Shown here piece by piece: positions 21,231 to 29,692 of a stretch of 64,000 nucleotides of DNA. Numbering within the stretch: position 1 is the first letter of the stretch; each line of letters starts with the position of its first letter. Position numbers and translations under genes: made by a program. The stretch covers positions 32,251 through 96,250 of the forward strand of contig NZ_CYGY02000013.1 of NCBI RefSeq assembly GCF_900007165.1, read 5' to 3'. This DNA comes from Paraburkholderia piptadeniae. Its GTDB lineage: Bacteria > Pseudomonadota > Gammaproteobacteria > Burkholderiales > Burkholderiaceae. The notes under the pieces are model-generated. The model saw only the letters and a program-made list of their open reading frames with translations. It ran no database searches and was not told where the DNA came from.

Positions 21231-21655
21231 GCTCCGCTCTCGAAATAAAAGAAATCGAGTTTGCGCGGCAGCTTCGCCGTGCGCTCGACGAAAACGCTGC
21301 CCGCATTCCGACCGCCACTACCGACCGGCTCGCCGCCGCGCGCCATGCCGCGCTCGCCCGCAAGAAGCCCGAAGCCGTGCATGCGCCCGCCTTCGTGCCT
21401 GTCTTCGTCGGCGCCGGCACGCTGGCGGGCATGCCGCAACCGGAAGCGTCGCGCCGCCTGCCGCGCCTGCGCAAGCTCGCGCTCGCGTGGCCGCTGCTTG
21501 CGCTCGTCGTCGGCCTCGCGGGCATCGCGTGGTGGGAAGACCACCAGCGCACGGCCGAACTCGCCGATATCGACGCCGCCATGCTGAGCGACGACCTGCC
21601 GCTCAATGCCTATCTCGACCACGGGTTCAACGCGTATCTGACGCGCAACCACTGA
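21227..21655 (+). CDS. DUF3619 family membrane protein (possible anti-sigma factor)
   Basis: 142 residues. A cytosolic N-terminal part with helical EIEFARQLRRALDENAARI, one transmembrane helix at about 84-103, and a short periplasmic tail. The start overlaps the sigma-factor stop (ATGA), so the two are translationally coupled. Topology and coupling are those of many anti-sigma factors, but there is no ZAS zinc motif and the anti-sigma role is inferred. DUF3106 follows 17 bp later. Confidence 0.72.
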   Translation: MSSALEIKEIEFARQLRRALDENAARIPTATTDRLAAARHAALARKKPEAVHAPAFVPVFVGAGTLAGMPQPEASRRLPRLRKLALAWPLLALVVGLAGIAWWEDHQRTAELADIDAAMLSDDLPLNAYLDHGFNAYLTRNH

Positions 21656-21672
21656 CCGCGGAGATTTGACGG

Positions 21673-22446
21673 GTGAGTTACAAGCGCGGCCTCGCCGTTG
21701 TGTCCGGATGCGTGATCGCAGCCCTAGTGTCATTCGCCGCCACCTTTCCGCGCTTCTATCCGACACCCACGCCGGCCGCGGCGCCCGCCGCCGCCGGCGC
21801 GCCCGCGAAGCCAGCGGCCGCCCCCGCGCTGACCGTCGAACTGCCTGCTCTGCCGACGTCGAGCAGCCCGCTTGCGTGGGCGAAGCTGACCAGTTCCGAG
21901 CACGTGGCACTCGCGCCTTTCGCGTCGCAGTGGGACGGCTTCAGCGAAGAACGCAAACGCAAGTGGCTGAAAATCGCGTCGCGCTACCCGAAGATGACAC
22001 CCGAAGCGCAAAAGCGGCTCCACGAGCGGATGACGGAATGGGTGCGCATGACACCCGAGCAGCGGCGTGTCGCGCGCGAGAACTACCAGGTGTCGAAGGA
22101 ACTGCCGCGCGAGGCGCGTCAGAACGCGTGGAAGGCGTATCAGCAACTCTCCGAAGAACAGAAGCAGAAGCTCGCCGCGAGCGAGCACAAGCGGCGCCCC
22201 ACTGTCGTCAGCGCGCCGCCTTCCGGCAAGTCCGAGATCAAGGACATCAACCGTCTCGTCAACGGCAAGGACAAGCTCGCGAGCGTGCCCCTGCCGCCGG
22301 CAGCGGGTGCATCGGCGGGCGCGGCGGGGGGCATGGCGCCCGCGCCGGGCGCGCCTGCCGTTCCCGCCGCCGGCAGCAGCTTCGTTCCGGCGTCGCCGAC
22401 GCCCGTCTCGCCTTCCGACGCGCCGTCGATCTTCAACGGCTCATAA
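21673..22446 (+). CDS. DUF3106 family exported protein
   Basis: 257 residues from a GTG start. An N-terminal hydrophobic segment (signal or anchor, residues 5-22) is followed by an Ala/Pro linker. The conserved DUF3106 core at about 75-165 holds repeated helices RKWLKIASRYPKMTPEAQKR and MTEWVRMTPEQRRVARENYQ, and a low-complexity Ala/Pro/Gly tail follows. The domain recalls periplasmic LTxxQ/Spy-like helices that sense or chaperone in the envelope, an analogy only. Third gene of the sigma-factor operon. Confidence 0.75.
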   Translation: MSYKRGLAVVSGCVIAALVSFAATFPRFYPTPTPAAAPAAAGAPAKPAAAPALTVELPALPTSSSPLAWAKLTSSEHVALAPFASQWDGFSEERKRKWLKIASRYPKMTPEAQKRLHERMTEWVRMTPEQRRVARENYQVSKELPREARQNAWKAYQQLSEEQKQKLAASEHKRRPTVVSAPPSGKSEIKDINRLVNGKDKLASVPLPPAAGASAGAAGGMAPAPGAPAVPAAGSSFVPASPTPVSPSDAPSIFNGS

Positions 22447-22454
22447 TCTCCCGC

Positions 22455-22473
22455 GAGCCCGCGCCGCGGGCTC
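22455..22473 (+). terminator. Hairpin after the DUF3106 gene
   Basis: GAGCCCGCG (22455-22463) pairs with CGCGGGCTC (22465-22473). There is no long T run, so this may be an attenuator or mRNA-stabilising hairpin before the RDD gene rather than a full stop. Confidence 0.4.
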
Positions 22474-22498
22474 TTCAACGGCAACCGAGGCCCCGCCC

Positions 22499-23032
22499 GT
22501 GTCCACTTCCGTCGACTCCGCAGCCCTGCCGCCCAAGCCCGACTCCCCCGAAGTCGCCGCGCCCACCGTGCGCAGGCGTCTTGCGACGCTGATGTACGAA
22601 GGCGTGCTGCTGTTCGGCGTGGTGTTCTTCGCGGGTTATCTGTTCAGCACGCTCACGCAGCAGCGCAACGGGCTCGTGCATCACAACTGGCTCGCGGCGT
22701 GGGTCGCTCTGGTGGTCGGCGTGTATTTCGTCTGGTTCTGGACGCACGGCGGACAGACATTGCCGATGAAGACGTGGCGGCTGCGCGTCGTCTGCGCGAG
22801 GGATGGCGAGCGCCTGTCGGTGCCGCGCGCCGTTCTCCGCTATGTGTTCGCGTGGCTGTGGTTCATGCCGCCGCTCGCGCTGCATCCGCTGCTCGGGCTC
22901 GCCGTGCCGCAAACGTTGATCGTGGCCGCCGTGTGGTTCGTCCTGTACGCGGCCATAGGCCGGCTCGGCGCGAGCCGGCAGTTCCTGCACGACCGCCTGG
23001 CCGGCACGCAGATCGTTTCATTGTCGCGCTGA
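22499..23032 (+). CDS. RDD family membrane protein
   Basis: 177 residues from a GTG start preceded by GAGG. The RDD domain shows membrane helices at about 30-52, 65-85, 110-130 and 135-155, with conserved GQTLPMKTWRLRVV and the closing FLHDRLAGTQIV motif. It probably belongs to the sigma-factor operon. Members are inner-membrane proteins of unknown or transport-related function. Confidence 0.75.
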   Translation: MSTSVDSAALPPKPDSPEVAAPTVRRRLATLMYEGVLLFGVVFFAGYLFSTLTQQRNGLVHHNWLAAWVALVVGVYFVWFWTHGGQTLPMKTWRLRVVCARDGERLSVPRAVLRYVFAWLWFMPPLALHPLLGLAVPQTLIVAAVWFVLYAAIGRLGASRQFLHDRLAGTQIVSLSR

Positions 23033-23188
23033 CGCGTTGGGCTGCGATCAAAGGTCTTCGCCGCTGCCCACCCTCCTGCTTTAGCGCACGCTTACGCTCG
23101 CCTCACGCGCGCGGCGTCCACGACCGCGCCTTCTCACTTCGATGCACACCGCCCAGGCGCGCGCACATGCAAGCGCTGCCGCCAACAC

Positions 23189-24541
23189 TCACGGCCGCGC
23201 CTTCTCCTCGCGCCCCGGCGCATTCATGACCACGCGCCGGCCGCGCAGGCGCGCGAGCATCGTTTGCGGATTCAGCCGCGTCTGCTGCAGGAACACCGCG
23301 ACGACGATGATGAGCCCCTTCAGCACCAGCTGCGTATTGCTGTCGATGTTGTTGAGCAGCAGGATGTTGCCGAGAAAGCCGAAGATCAGCACACCCGCCA
23401 CCGTCCCCGCGATCCGTCCGACGCCGCCCATCAGGCTCGTTCCGCCGATCACCACGGCCGCGATCGCATCGAGTTCCCAGCCGACGCCCGCATCCGCCTT
23501 CCCTTGCCGGTACTGCGCCGCGTACAGCACGCCCACCAGCGCCGCGAGCATGCCAGAAATCGCATACGCGGCGATCTTGTGGCGATCGACCTTGAGCCCC
23601 GAGATGCGCGCGCACTTCTCGTTGCCGCCGATCGCATACAGGTACTTGCCGAACACCGTGCGATTGAGCACGAAGTCCGCGATCAGCGCGATCACGATGA
23701 AAAAGAGCGCGGGCACGGGCACGATACCGAACAGCAGCGCGCGCAGATTTTCGATGTCGGTGGTCGCGTTGCTGCCGCTGTAGATCGAATAAACGGCCGT
23801 ATCCTGTCCTGCGACGAGCCGCGCGACGCCCATCACGCCGACCATCGCCGCGAGCGTCACGATGAACGGCTGCATGCGTCCGCGCGTGATCATGAAGCCA
23901 TTGAGCGCGCCGATCGCGAGGCCCGCGAGCGGCACCATCCAGAGCACGGTCAGCAGCGACACCTTCTGCGGCAACTGATGCCACGCGTAGCCGCACGCGA
24001 TCAACGCGACGAGCGCGGCGACACCCGCGCGAACGGCGCGATGCCGCTCGCCTCGCGGTCCGCCTACATGAACGCCAGCATGAGCGCCTGCATGCGCGCC
24101 GCCCGCATGCAATCCCGCACGCATGCGCCGCACGAACATGCCGCCCGCCATATAGACGACGGCGAACACGCTCGCGGCATCGAGTGCGAGCGACGTCCAC
24201 GAAGCCGCGTTGCTGCCGGGCGTGGTGAGCAGGATCGCGGTGAGCACACTGCCAAAGCCCATCACCGAGCCGACGGACAGATCGATGCCCGCCGTGATGA
24301 TCACGAGCGTCATGCCGACCGACATCACGCCGACGTTCGCCACCTGCCGAAACACATCGGAGAAATTCGCCGACGACAGAAAGATATTGCTGCCGTCCGC
24401 GGCATGCGGCGAAGTCAGCGCGCCGAGCGCGAGCAGCACGATCAGCCCGAGGTAGTACTTCACGTTCGTCAGCCACGCGCGCAGACGCTGCTGCCGCGTG
24501 TCGGACACTGCGTTCATCGGATGTTCATTGGTCTTCAGCAT
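23189..24541 (-). CDS. Sugar ABC transporter permease, RbsC/CUT2 type, with a His-rich insertion
   Basis: 450 residues, against about 320-340 for most RbsC-type permeases. The family core is clear: ITAGIDLSVGSVMGFGSVL near residue 82, RGRMQPFIVTLAAM, NRTVFGKYLYAIGGN and the C-terminal GGTSLMGGVGRIAGTVAG. The extra length is mostly an insertion at about 105-200 containing a His-Ala-Gly repeat (residues 143-161), which replaces the usual short loop. An ATG eight codons later is an alternative start. Last gene of the LacI-linked operon. Substrate unknown; a pentose or hexose is typical of the class. Confidence 0.85.
   Translation of the reverse strand: MLKTNEHPMNAVSDTRQQRLRAWLTNVKYYLGLIVLLALGALTSPHAADGSNIFLSSANFSDVFRQVANVGVMSVGMTLVIITAGIDLSVGSVMGFGSVLTAILLTTPGSNAASWTSLALDAASVFAVVYMAGGMFVRRMRAGLHAGGAHAGAHAGVHVGGPRGERHRAVRAGVAALVALIACGYAWHQLPQKVSLLTVLWMVPLAGLAIGALNGFMITRGRMQPFIVTLAAMVGVMGVARLVAGQDTAVYSIYSGSNATTDIENLRALLFGIVPVPALFFIVIALIADFVLNRTVFGKYLYAIGGNEKCARISGLKVDRHKIAAYAISGMLAALVGVLYAAQYRQGKADAGVGWELDAIAAVVIGGTSLMGGVGRIAGTVAGVLIFGFLGNILLLNNIDSNTQLVLKGLIIVVAVFLQQTRLNPQTMLARLRGRRVVMNAPGREEKARP
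24062..24109 (-). repeat. Degenerate 12-bp repeats coding for His-Ala-Gly units
   Basis: Four imperfect units of the pattern CATGCnGGCGnn, read on the minus strand. They encode His-Ala-Gly-x repeats (residues 145-160) inside the RbsC-like permease. The repeat keeps the reading frame. Confidence 0.7.
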
Positions 24542-24560
24542 GTTCGGGGCTCCATCGGCA

Positions 24561-26126
24561 TCAGGGCGATGCCAGCTTCACGAGTTCATCGGCGGAAAAC
24601 GCTTCGCGTTCGAGCACGCCTCGCGCGCGCCCTTCGCAGAGCACGAGGATGCGGTCGCACATCAGCATCAGTTCGTCGATCTCCGAACTCGCGACCACCA
24701 CCGTCAGTCCGCTGCGCGCCGCCTGCAGGATCTGGCTATAGATTTCGGCCTTCGCGGCCACGTCGACGCCGCGCGTCGGCTCGTCGAGCAGCAGAATCGC
24801 GGGCTGCGTCATCAGCCACTTGCCGATGATGAGCTTCTGCTGATTGCCGCCCGAGAGCGTCGCGACGGGCTCCGACGCGCCGCCGTGCTTCACGTTCGAC
24901 GCTTTCGCCTGCGCGGCCACGCATCGCGCGACCGCGCGAGGCCGATAGAACGGAAAGCCTTCGATATGCGCGAGACTCGGCAGCATGAAGTTCGCCTCGA
25001 CCGACTGATCGACGACCAGCCCGTCCTTCTTGCGATCCTCGGTGACGAACGCAACGCCCGCCTCCACGGCTTCCGCCGGCGTTCTGAACACACGCTTGCC
25101 GGCACCGATCGCGATTGCACCCGATATGCGATACGGGGACACGCCATACAGCGTTTCGAGTATCTCCGTCTTGCCCGCGCCGAGCAGGCCCGACAAACCG
25201 AACACCTCGCCGCGCCGCACCTCGAACGACACGCCGTCGACGACGGGCCGATGCTCGCCAGAGAGCGTGAGATCGCGCACGGCAACCATCGTGTCGGCAG
25301 CCGCGCGCACTTCGCCGGACTCGCGATGCGGCGCGACGAAGTTCTTGCCGATCATCATCGACACCAGCTGTTCCGCCGATTCGACGCGGCTCATCGGCAG
25401 CGTCGCGATATGGCGGCCGTCGCGCAGCACGGTCACGCGGTCGGCGAGATCGAACACTTCGTGCAGGCGATGGCTGATCAGCACGATGCCCATGCCGCGC
25501 TCCCGCAACGCGCGCACGAGCACGGCGAGCGCATGCGTTTCGGTGTCGGAGAGCGCGGAGGTCGGCTCGTCCATGATGAGCACGCGCGCGTCGGCGAGCA
25601 GTGCCTTCGCGATCTCGATCAACTGCTTTTCGCCGATCCGCAACGCGCCGACGAGCGCATCCGGCGACGGCCTGAATTGCAGTTGCGCGAGCACGTCGCG
25701 CGCTTTGGCCCGCATCGCGCGATGATCGGGAAAGCCGAAGCGCGTCGTGATTTCCTTGCCGAGAAAGAGGTTGTCGACGACGGAGAGGCTATCCACCAGA
25801 TTCAGCTCCTGGTGGATGATCGCGATTCCGGCATCCATCGCATCGGCCGTGGTTCTAAAATCGGTGCGCACACCGGCTACATCGATAGAGCCAGCATCGG
25901 GCAGATACAGGCCGCCCAGTATCTTCATCAGGCTCGACTTGCCCGCGCCGTTCTCGCCGACGAGCGCATGCACTTCGCCCGCCATGATGTCGAAATCGAC
26001 GTCGGTGAGCGCGGGACTGCCGTTGAACGCGATCGAGATGCGCGTCGCGGCGACAAGCGGCGTCGCGCTCGCTGGAGCGCGCTGCTGCGCGACAGGTGGA
26101 TCGAGACTGGTTGCCGTCGGCGTCAT
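24561..26126 (-). CDS. Sugar ABC transporter ATP-binding protein, RbsA/CUT2 type
   Basis: 521 residues with two nucleotide-binding domains in tandem. Domain 1 has Walker A GENGAGKSS and the signature-like LRIGEKQLIEIAKAL with LIMDEPTSAL. Domain 2 has GLLGAGKTE, LSGGNQQKLIIGKWL and LLLDEPTRGVDV. Degenerate site pairing of this kind is usual in the family. The third of three in-frame ATGs was chosen because GGATGGA lies just before it; the first is six codons upstream. It lies between the binding protein and permease genes, after a strong intercistronic hairpin. Confidence 0.9.
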   Translation of the reverse strand: MTPTATSLDPPVAQQRAPASATPLVAATRISIAFNGSPALTDVDFDIMAGEVHALVGENGAGKSSLMKILGGLYLPDAGSIDVAGVRTDFRTTADAMDAGIAIIHQELNLVDSLSVVDNLFLGKEITTRFGFPDHRAMRAKARDVLAQLQFRPSPDALVGALRIGEKQLIEIAKALLADARVLIMDEPTSALSDTETHALAVLVRALRERGMGIVLISHRLHEVFDLADRVTVLRDGRHIATLPMSRVESAEQLVSMMIGKNFVAPHRESGEVRAAADTMVAVRDLTLSGEHRPVVDGVSFEVRRGEVFGLSGLLGAGKTEILETLYGVSPYRISGAIAIGAGKRVFRTPAEAVEAGVAFVTEDRKKDGLVVDQSVEANFMLPSLAHIEGFPFYRPRAVARCVAAQAKASNVKHGGASEPVATLSGGNQQKLIIGKWLMTQPAILLLDEPTRGVDVAAKAEIYSQILQAARSGLTVVVASSEIDELMLMCDRILVLCEGRARGVLEREAFSADELVKLASP

Positions 26127-26169
26127 GAATTCCATCCGCTGCATCTTCGTGGGTGGTGTGAAGTGGTAT

Positions 26170-26210
26170 GAAGCACGCGCAACGTTCGTGGCGACCGTTG
26201 CGCGCGCTTC
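26170..26210 (-). promoter_or_regulatory. Intercistronic hairpin between binding protein and ATPase genes
   Basis: 15-bp arms (26170-26184 with 26196-26210, one mismatch) and an 11-nt loop, without a T run. Such hairpins after periplasmic binding-protein genes commonly protect the upstream mRNA from 3' decay, so that binding protein exceeds transporter. That function is inferred. Confidence 0.6.
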
Positions 26211-26232
26211 ACGTCGACTCGTGTGCGCCGGC

Positions 26233-27189
26233 TCAGCTCGCGACGAACTGCTTGGCGTTGTCGGCGAAGATGCCTTGCGTCGGCATGATCACCTTCTTCG
26301 GGACCTTTTCGCCGCCGAGCATCTTCAGCGCCTGGCGAAGCGCTTCGCCGCCCGGCGTCGGATAGACGAACGTGGCCGTGAGAATGCCCTTTTCGACCCA
26401 TACGGCGCCTTCGTTCGGCAGCCCGTCCGCGCCGACGAACTTGATCTTCTTCTCGACCCCTGCGTCCTTCGCGGCGAGATACGCGCCATACGCCATCGGA
26501 TCGTTGTGCGCGAACACGAGGTCGACCTGCGGATTCACGCGCAGCACCGTCTTCATGTAATCGTAGGCCTTGTCCTGCTTCCAGTCGCAGTCGACGCGCT
26601 GCCCGACGATCTTCAGCCCCGACTCCTTGCCGACGAACGACATCATGCCGTCGTGCCGGTCATGCGAAGCCTGCGTGCCGAAGCCGCCCCACACCTCGAC
26701 GATGTTGCCTTTCGCCTTGCCCGCGCCGCCTTGCGTCTTGACGATGAACTCGCCGGCGCCCTTGCCGATCAGCACGTTGTCGCCGCCGACGAACTGCGTG
26801 TACTGGTCGCCGTTCACCTCGCGGTCGAGCACGAACACGGGGATGCCCGCCTTGAACGCCTTCTCGACGACGCCCGTGAGCCCCGCCGACTCCTTCGGCG
26901 AGATGAAGATCACATCCATCTTCTGCGCGATGAAGTTCTCCATGTCGGCGTTCTGCTTGTCGGTGCGGTCGTTCGCATCGGCAATGACGAGCTCGACGTT
27001 CGGATGCTTGGCGGCCTCGGCCTTCATGTCCTTGTTGAACTGGACGCGCCACGGCTCGACGGTCGTCACCTGCGAAAAGCCGAAGCGGTACTTCTTGCCC
27101 TGCGCGTGCACATAGCCGGCTTTGATCATCAGCCCGGCGAAAGGCGCCGATACGAGCGCGCCAGTAATCAGACGGCGATTGCGGTTCAT
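26233..27189 (-). CDS. Sugar ABC transporter substrate-binding protein, CUT2 family
   Basis: 318 residues. Signal sequence of about 30 residues (cleavage near AGYVHAQG). Type I periplasmic binding fold (Peripla_BP_4), with YRFGFSQVTTVEPWRVQFN at the mature start, FISPKESAGLTGVVEKA, and DREVNGDQYTQFVGGDN in the ligand cleft. The ATG follows GGAGACACAAAG. First gene of the operon with the ATPase and permease; its promoter region carries the LacI-type operator. The sequence recalls YtfQ-like galactofuranose binders, but the ligand is not certain. Confidence 0.88.
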   Translation of the reverse strand: MNRNRRLITGALVSAPFAGLMIKAGYVHAQGKKYRFGFSQVTTVEPWRVQFNKDMKAEAAKHPNVELVIADANDRTDKQNADMENFIAQKMDVIFISPKESAGLTGVVEKAFKAGIPVFVLDREVNGDQYTQFVGGDNVLIGKGAGEFIVKTQGGAGKAKGNIVEVWGGFGTQASHDRHDGMMSFVGKESGLKIVGQRVDCDWKQDKAYDYMKTVLRVNPQVDLVFAHNDPMAYGAYLAAKDAGVEKKIKFVGADGLPNEGAVWVEKGILTATFVYPTPGGEALRQALKMLGGEKVPKKVIMPTQGIFADNAKQFVAS

Positions 27190-27311
27190 CTTTGTGTCTC
27201 CTGTCGATCCAGAGTCCGGCGCTTTCGCGCCTTGCACTGGTCCCATGCAAGGTAGTTGCTGTCATTGCGCATTGCGTGATGCGCGGTTTGTGCTTCTCCT
27301 GCTCCGCTGCC

Positions 27312-27338
27312 CTGCTGCTGTTACTGCTGCTGTTACTG
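27312..27338. repeat. 12-bp tandem repeat upstream of the sugar transporter operon
   Basis: The unit CTGCTGCTGTTA is repeated 2.25 times without mismatch. It lies between the operator at 27359 and the binding-protein start at 27189, hence in the promoter or leader. No function is assigned. Confidence 0.7.
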
Positions 27339-27358
27339 TTTTGGCCTGCTCTACCGCG

Positions 27359-27374
27359 ATTGAAACGTTTTAAT
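27359..27374. promoter_or_regulatory. LacI-family operator, transporter side
   Basis: ATTGAAACGTTTTAAT, a 16-bp palindrome with the central CG typical of LacI-family sites and one mismatch. It overlaps the stop codon of the regulator gene and sits in front of the transporter operon. It matches the second operator at 28496. Confidence 0.75.
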
Positions 27375-28425
27375 TACTTCTGGTCTCCTCGAATTCCGAC
27401 TGCTCGACGGGCACGGGCGCCGTGCTTTCGCGCACCAGCAGTTCGGCCTTGAAGCTCAGATGCACAGGCGCATTGCGCTCGCCGTTCAGCAGCTTGAGCA
27501 TCAGCTGCCAGATCGCATGGCCGATCGCCTCGACCGGCTGACGGATCGAGCTCAGATACGGACGCAGCACCGACATCCAGGGCGCGTCGTCGAACGACAG
27601 CAGCGAGATGTCCTCGGGCAGGCGCAGATCGGCATCGCGGATCGCGCGCAACGCGCCGAGCGTCGTCACGTTGCCGCCCGCGAAGAGCGCCGTCGGGCGC
27701 ACGGCATTCGACAGCACTTCGAGCGTCGATGCATGGATCTCCGCCGCCGTCATTCCGCATTCGACGACGCGTATATGAGCGTCGAGCCCAGCGCGCTTCA
27801 TCGCGTCGATATAGCCGTCCGCGCGCTCGCGCGAGTTCACGAGTTCGAGCGTGTTGACGAGAAACGCGATGCGCTTGTGGCCGAGCGCGATCAGATGCTC
27901 GGTGCCGTCGAACGACGCCGCGTGGCTGTCCGTCGTCACGGTATCGGCGGGAAAGGAATCGTCGACGCGGTCGGCCATCACGAGCGGCACGTTGCACTCG
28001 CGCACTTCTTCGATCGCGTGTTCGTAGCCGCGGCACGGAATGATGATCATGCCCGCCACCTGGCGCGACATCACGAAGCGGATGCGCTCCATTTCGCGCT
28101 CGGGGTCTTCGTCGGCGTGCGCCATGATCAGGCGGTAGCCGTGCTCGAGCGCGCGGTTCTCCAGCGCGCGCGCAATGTCGACGAAGAACTGGTTGGTGAG
28201 GTCGGGCAGCACGAAGCCGATCGAACTTGGCCTGCCGCGCCGCAAGTCGGCGGCGATGCCGTTGCGGCGATAGCCGAGCCGGCGCGCCGCGTCCCACACG
28301 CGCTGCGCGCGCGCTTCGCTCACGCCCGGCACGCCCGACAACACCTTCGACGCCGTGCCCACCGAGACTTCGGCGGCATTGGCCACGTCGCGCAGTGTCG
28401 GCAAAAGCCGCTCGGATACGCCCAT
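27370..28425 (-). CDS. LacI-family transcriptional regulator
   Basis: 351 residues. N-terminal helix-turn-helix TLRDVANAAEVSVGTASKVL with hinge helix (about residues 9-60), then a periplasmic-binding-like effector domain (SIGFVLPDLTNQFFVDIARA). Gene order and two matching palindromes point to control of the adjacent sugar transporter and of its own gene. The effector is probably the transported sugar or its phosphate. The stop codon lies within the transporter-side operator. Confidence 0.9.
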   Translation of the reverse strand: MGVSERLLPTLRDVANAAEVSVGTASKVLSGVPGVSEARAQRVWDAARRLGYRRNGIAADLRRGRPSSIGFVLPDLTNQFFVDIARALENRALEHGYRLIMAHADEDPEREMERIRFVMSRQVAGMIIIPCRGYEHAIEEVRECNVPLVMADRVDDSFPADTVTTDSHAASFDGTEHLIALGHKRIAFLVNTLELVNSRERADGYIDAMKRAGLDAHIRVVECGMTAAEIHASTLEVLSNAVRPTALFAGGNVTTLGALRAIRDADLRLPEDISLLSFDDAPWMSVLRPYLSSIRQPVEAIGHAIWQLMLKLLNGERNAPVHLSFKAELLVRESTAPVPVEQSEFEETRSN

Positions 28426-28495
28426 GTTTCGTCAGCCCCTTTATCGCTGTCCGGTTCGTCGAACCGTTGGTCTTTTGTTCTGATCGTGCGCAGAG

Positions 28496-28511
28496 ATTGA
28501 AACGTTTCAGA
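28496..28511. promoter_or_regulatory. LacI-family operator, autoregulatory side
   Basis: Contains the perfect palindrome TGAAACGTTTCA (28498-28509), about 70 bp upstream of the lacI-type start codon. It shares the TTGAAACGTTT core with the operator at 27359, so the regulator probably represses itself. Confidence 0.75.
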
Positions 28512-28653
28512 GGATATGCAATCGCATACATCAGCACAAGACACTCGCGGCCAGGGCTTTCCCGAAGCCCGATCGCGCCCGCAACATTCGCGCATGGCCT
28601 GTCGCGTTGCATCGAGCCGACACATCGCGATACGTAATAAGAACTTCTCGTGA

Positions 28654-28671
28654 ATGTCACGGCTTCGTCAT
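28654..28671 (+). promoter_or_regulatory. Candidate Pho box upstream of the phosphoesterase gene
   Basis: ATGTCAC-GGCT-TCGTCAT has two heptamers, each 5/7 to CTGTCAT, at the exact 11-bp Pho-box period, 45 bp before the start codon. The match is imperfect and could be chance; it is recorded because the downstream genes fit a phosphate-starvation role. The rest of 28512-28715 shows no gene. Confidence 0.3.
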
Positions 28672-28715
28672 CCGGCGATGGCGGAATGCGGGTACTGCAA
28701 CTCGACGCGTGAGCC

Positions 28716-29657
28716 ATGGACAACAACACGTCCGCGACTTCCCTCTTCCGCCAGACTGGCCCGAGCGTCGATCCCGTCGCTTTCGGCCCCCGCTCTCCCT
28801 CAGCTACCCTGCCGCCGATTCCGCATCTGCCGACGCCGCCGTCGCCCTCCGAAAGCCATCACGATGACGATCACGAAAACTCGCATCGCTATCGCACGAT
28901 CTGGCTTTCCGACATTCACCTCGGTTCGGGCGGATGCCAGGCGACGTATCTGCTCGATTTCTTGCGGCACAACGAATCGGAGTATCTGTACCTCGTCGGC
29001 GACATCATCGACGGCTGGCAACTGAAAAAGGGCTGGTACTGGCCGCAGGCGCACAACGACGTCGTGCAGAAGGTGCTGCGCAAGGCGCGCAAGGGCACGC
29101 AGGTGGTCTACATCCCCGGCAATCACGACGAAGGGGCGCGCCAGTTCTGCGATCTCGCGTTCGGCGACATCCACGTGCGCGGCGAAGCGTTTCACACGAC
29201 GCTCACGGGCAAGCGGCTGTGGATCGTGCACGGCGATCTGTTCGACGGTGTGATCCAGCACGCGAAGTGGCTCGCGTATCTCGGCGACACGCTCTATACG
29301 CTGATCCTCGTGCTGAACCGCTGGTTCAACCGCATCCGCAGCAAGCTCGGCTTCCAGTACTGGTCGCTGTCGCAATACCTGAAGCATCAGGTGAAGAACG
29401 CCGTCAACTTCATCTCGTCGTTCGAGCGCGTGATGACCGACGAAGCGCGCCGCCGCGGCTGCGACGGCGTCGTCTGCGGGCACATCCACAAGGCCGAGAT
29501 CCGCGAGATCGACGGCGTGCTGTACTGCAACGACGGCGACTGGGTCGAGAGCCTGTCGGCGCTCGTCGAGACATACGAGGGCGAGCTGAAGGTGATCTAC
29601 TGGACCGTGATCCGCTCGCCGCAAGCGAGCGCGTCGAAGGCCCGCGCGACGGCATGA
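28716..29657 (+). CDS. Metallophosphoesterase, LpxH/PlcP-like
   Basis: 313 residues. Calcineurin-like phosphoesterase with the full metal set: SDIHLG (Asp66, His68), GD (Asp96), GNHD (Asn136, His137), and a late H-G-D plus GHIH. A Pro/Ser-rich N-terminus of about 55 residues precedes the domain. Homologues are often named UDP-2,3-diacylglucosamine pyrophosphatase, but those that sit next to a GT4 gene include PlcP, a phospholipase C releasing diacylglycerol during phosphate stress. The neighbouring glycosyltransferase and diacylglycerol kinase favour the PlcP reading; the sequence alone cannot decide. Confidence 0.8.
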   Translation: MDNNTSATSLFRQTGPSVDPVAFGPRSPSATLPPIPHLPTPPSPSESHHDDDHENSHRYRTIWLSDIHLGSGGCQATYLLDFLRHNESEYLYLVGDIIDGWQLKKGWYWPQAHNDVVQKVLRKARKGTQVVYIPGNHDEGARQFCDLAFGDIHVRGEAFHTTLTGKRLWIVHGDLFDGVIQHAKWLAYLGDTLYTLILVLNRWFNRIRSKLGFQYWSLSQYLKHQVKNAVNFISSFERVMTDEARRRGCDGVVCGHIHKAEIREIDGVLYCNDGDWVESLSALVETYEGELKVIYWTVIRSPQASASKARATA

Positions 29658-29692
29658 CCGCACACGAACACCACTACGAGAGGGCCAACTGC

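Noticed and set aside
24062..24109. CRISPR-like short repeats
   Set aside because: The units are contiguous, in frame and lack spacers; they encode a His-Ala-Gly loop.
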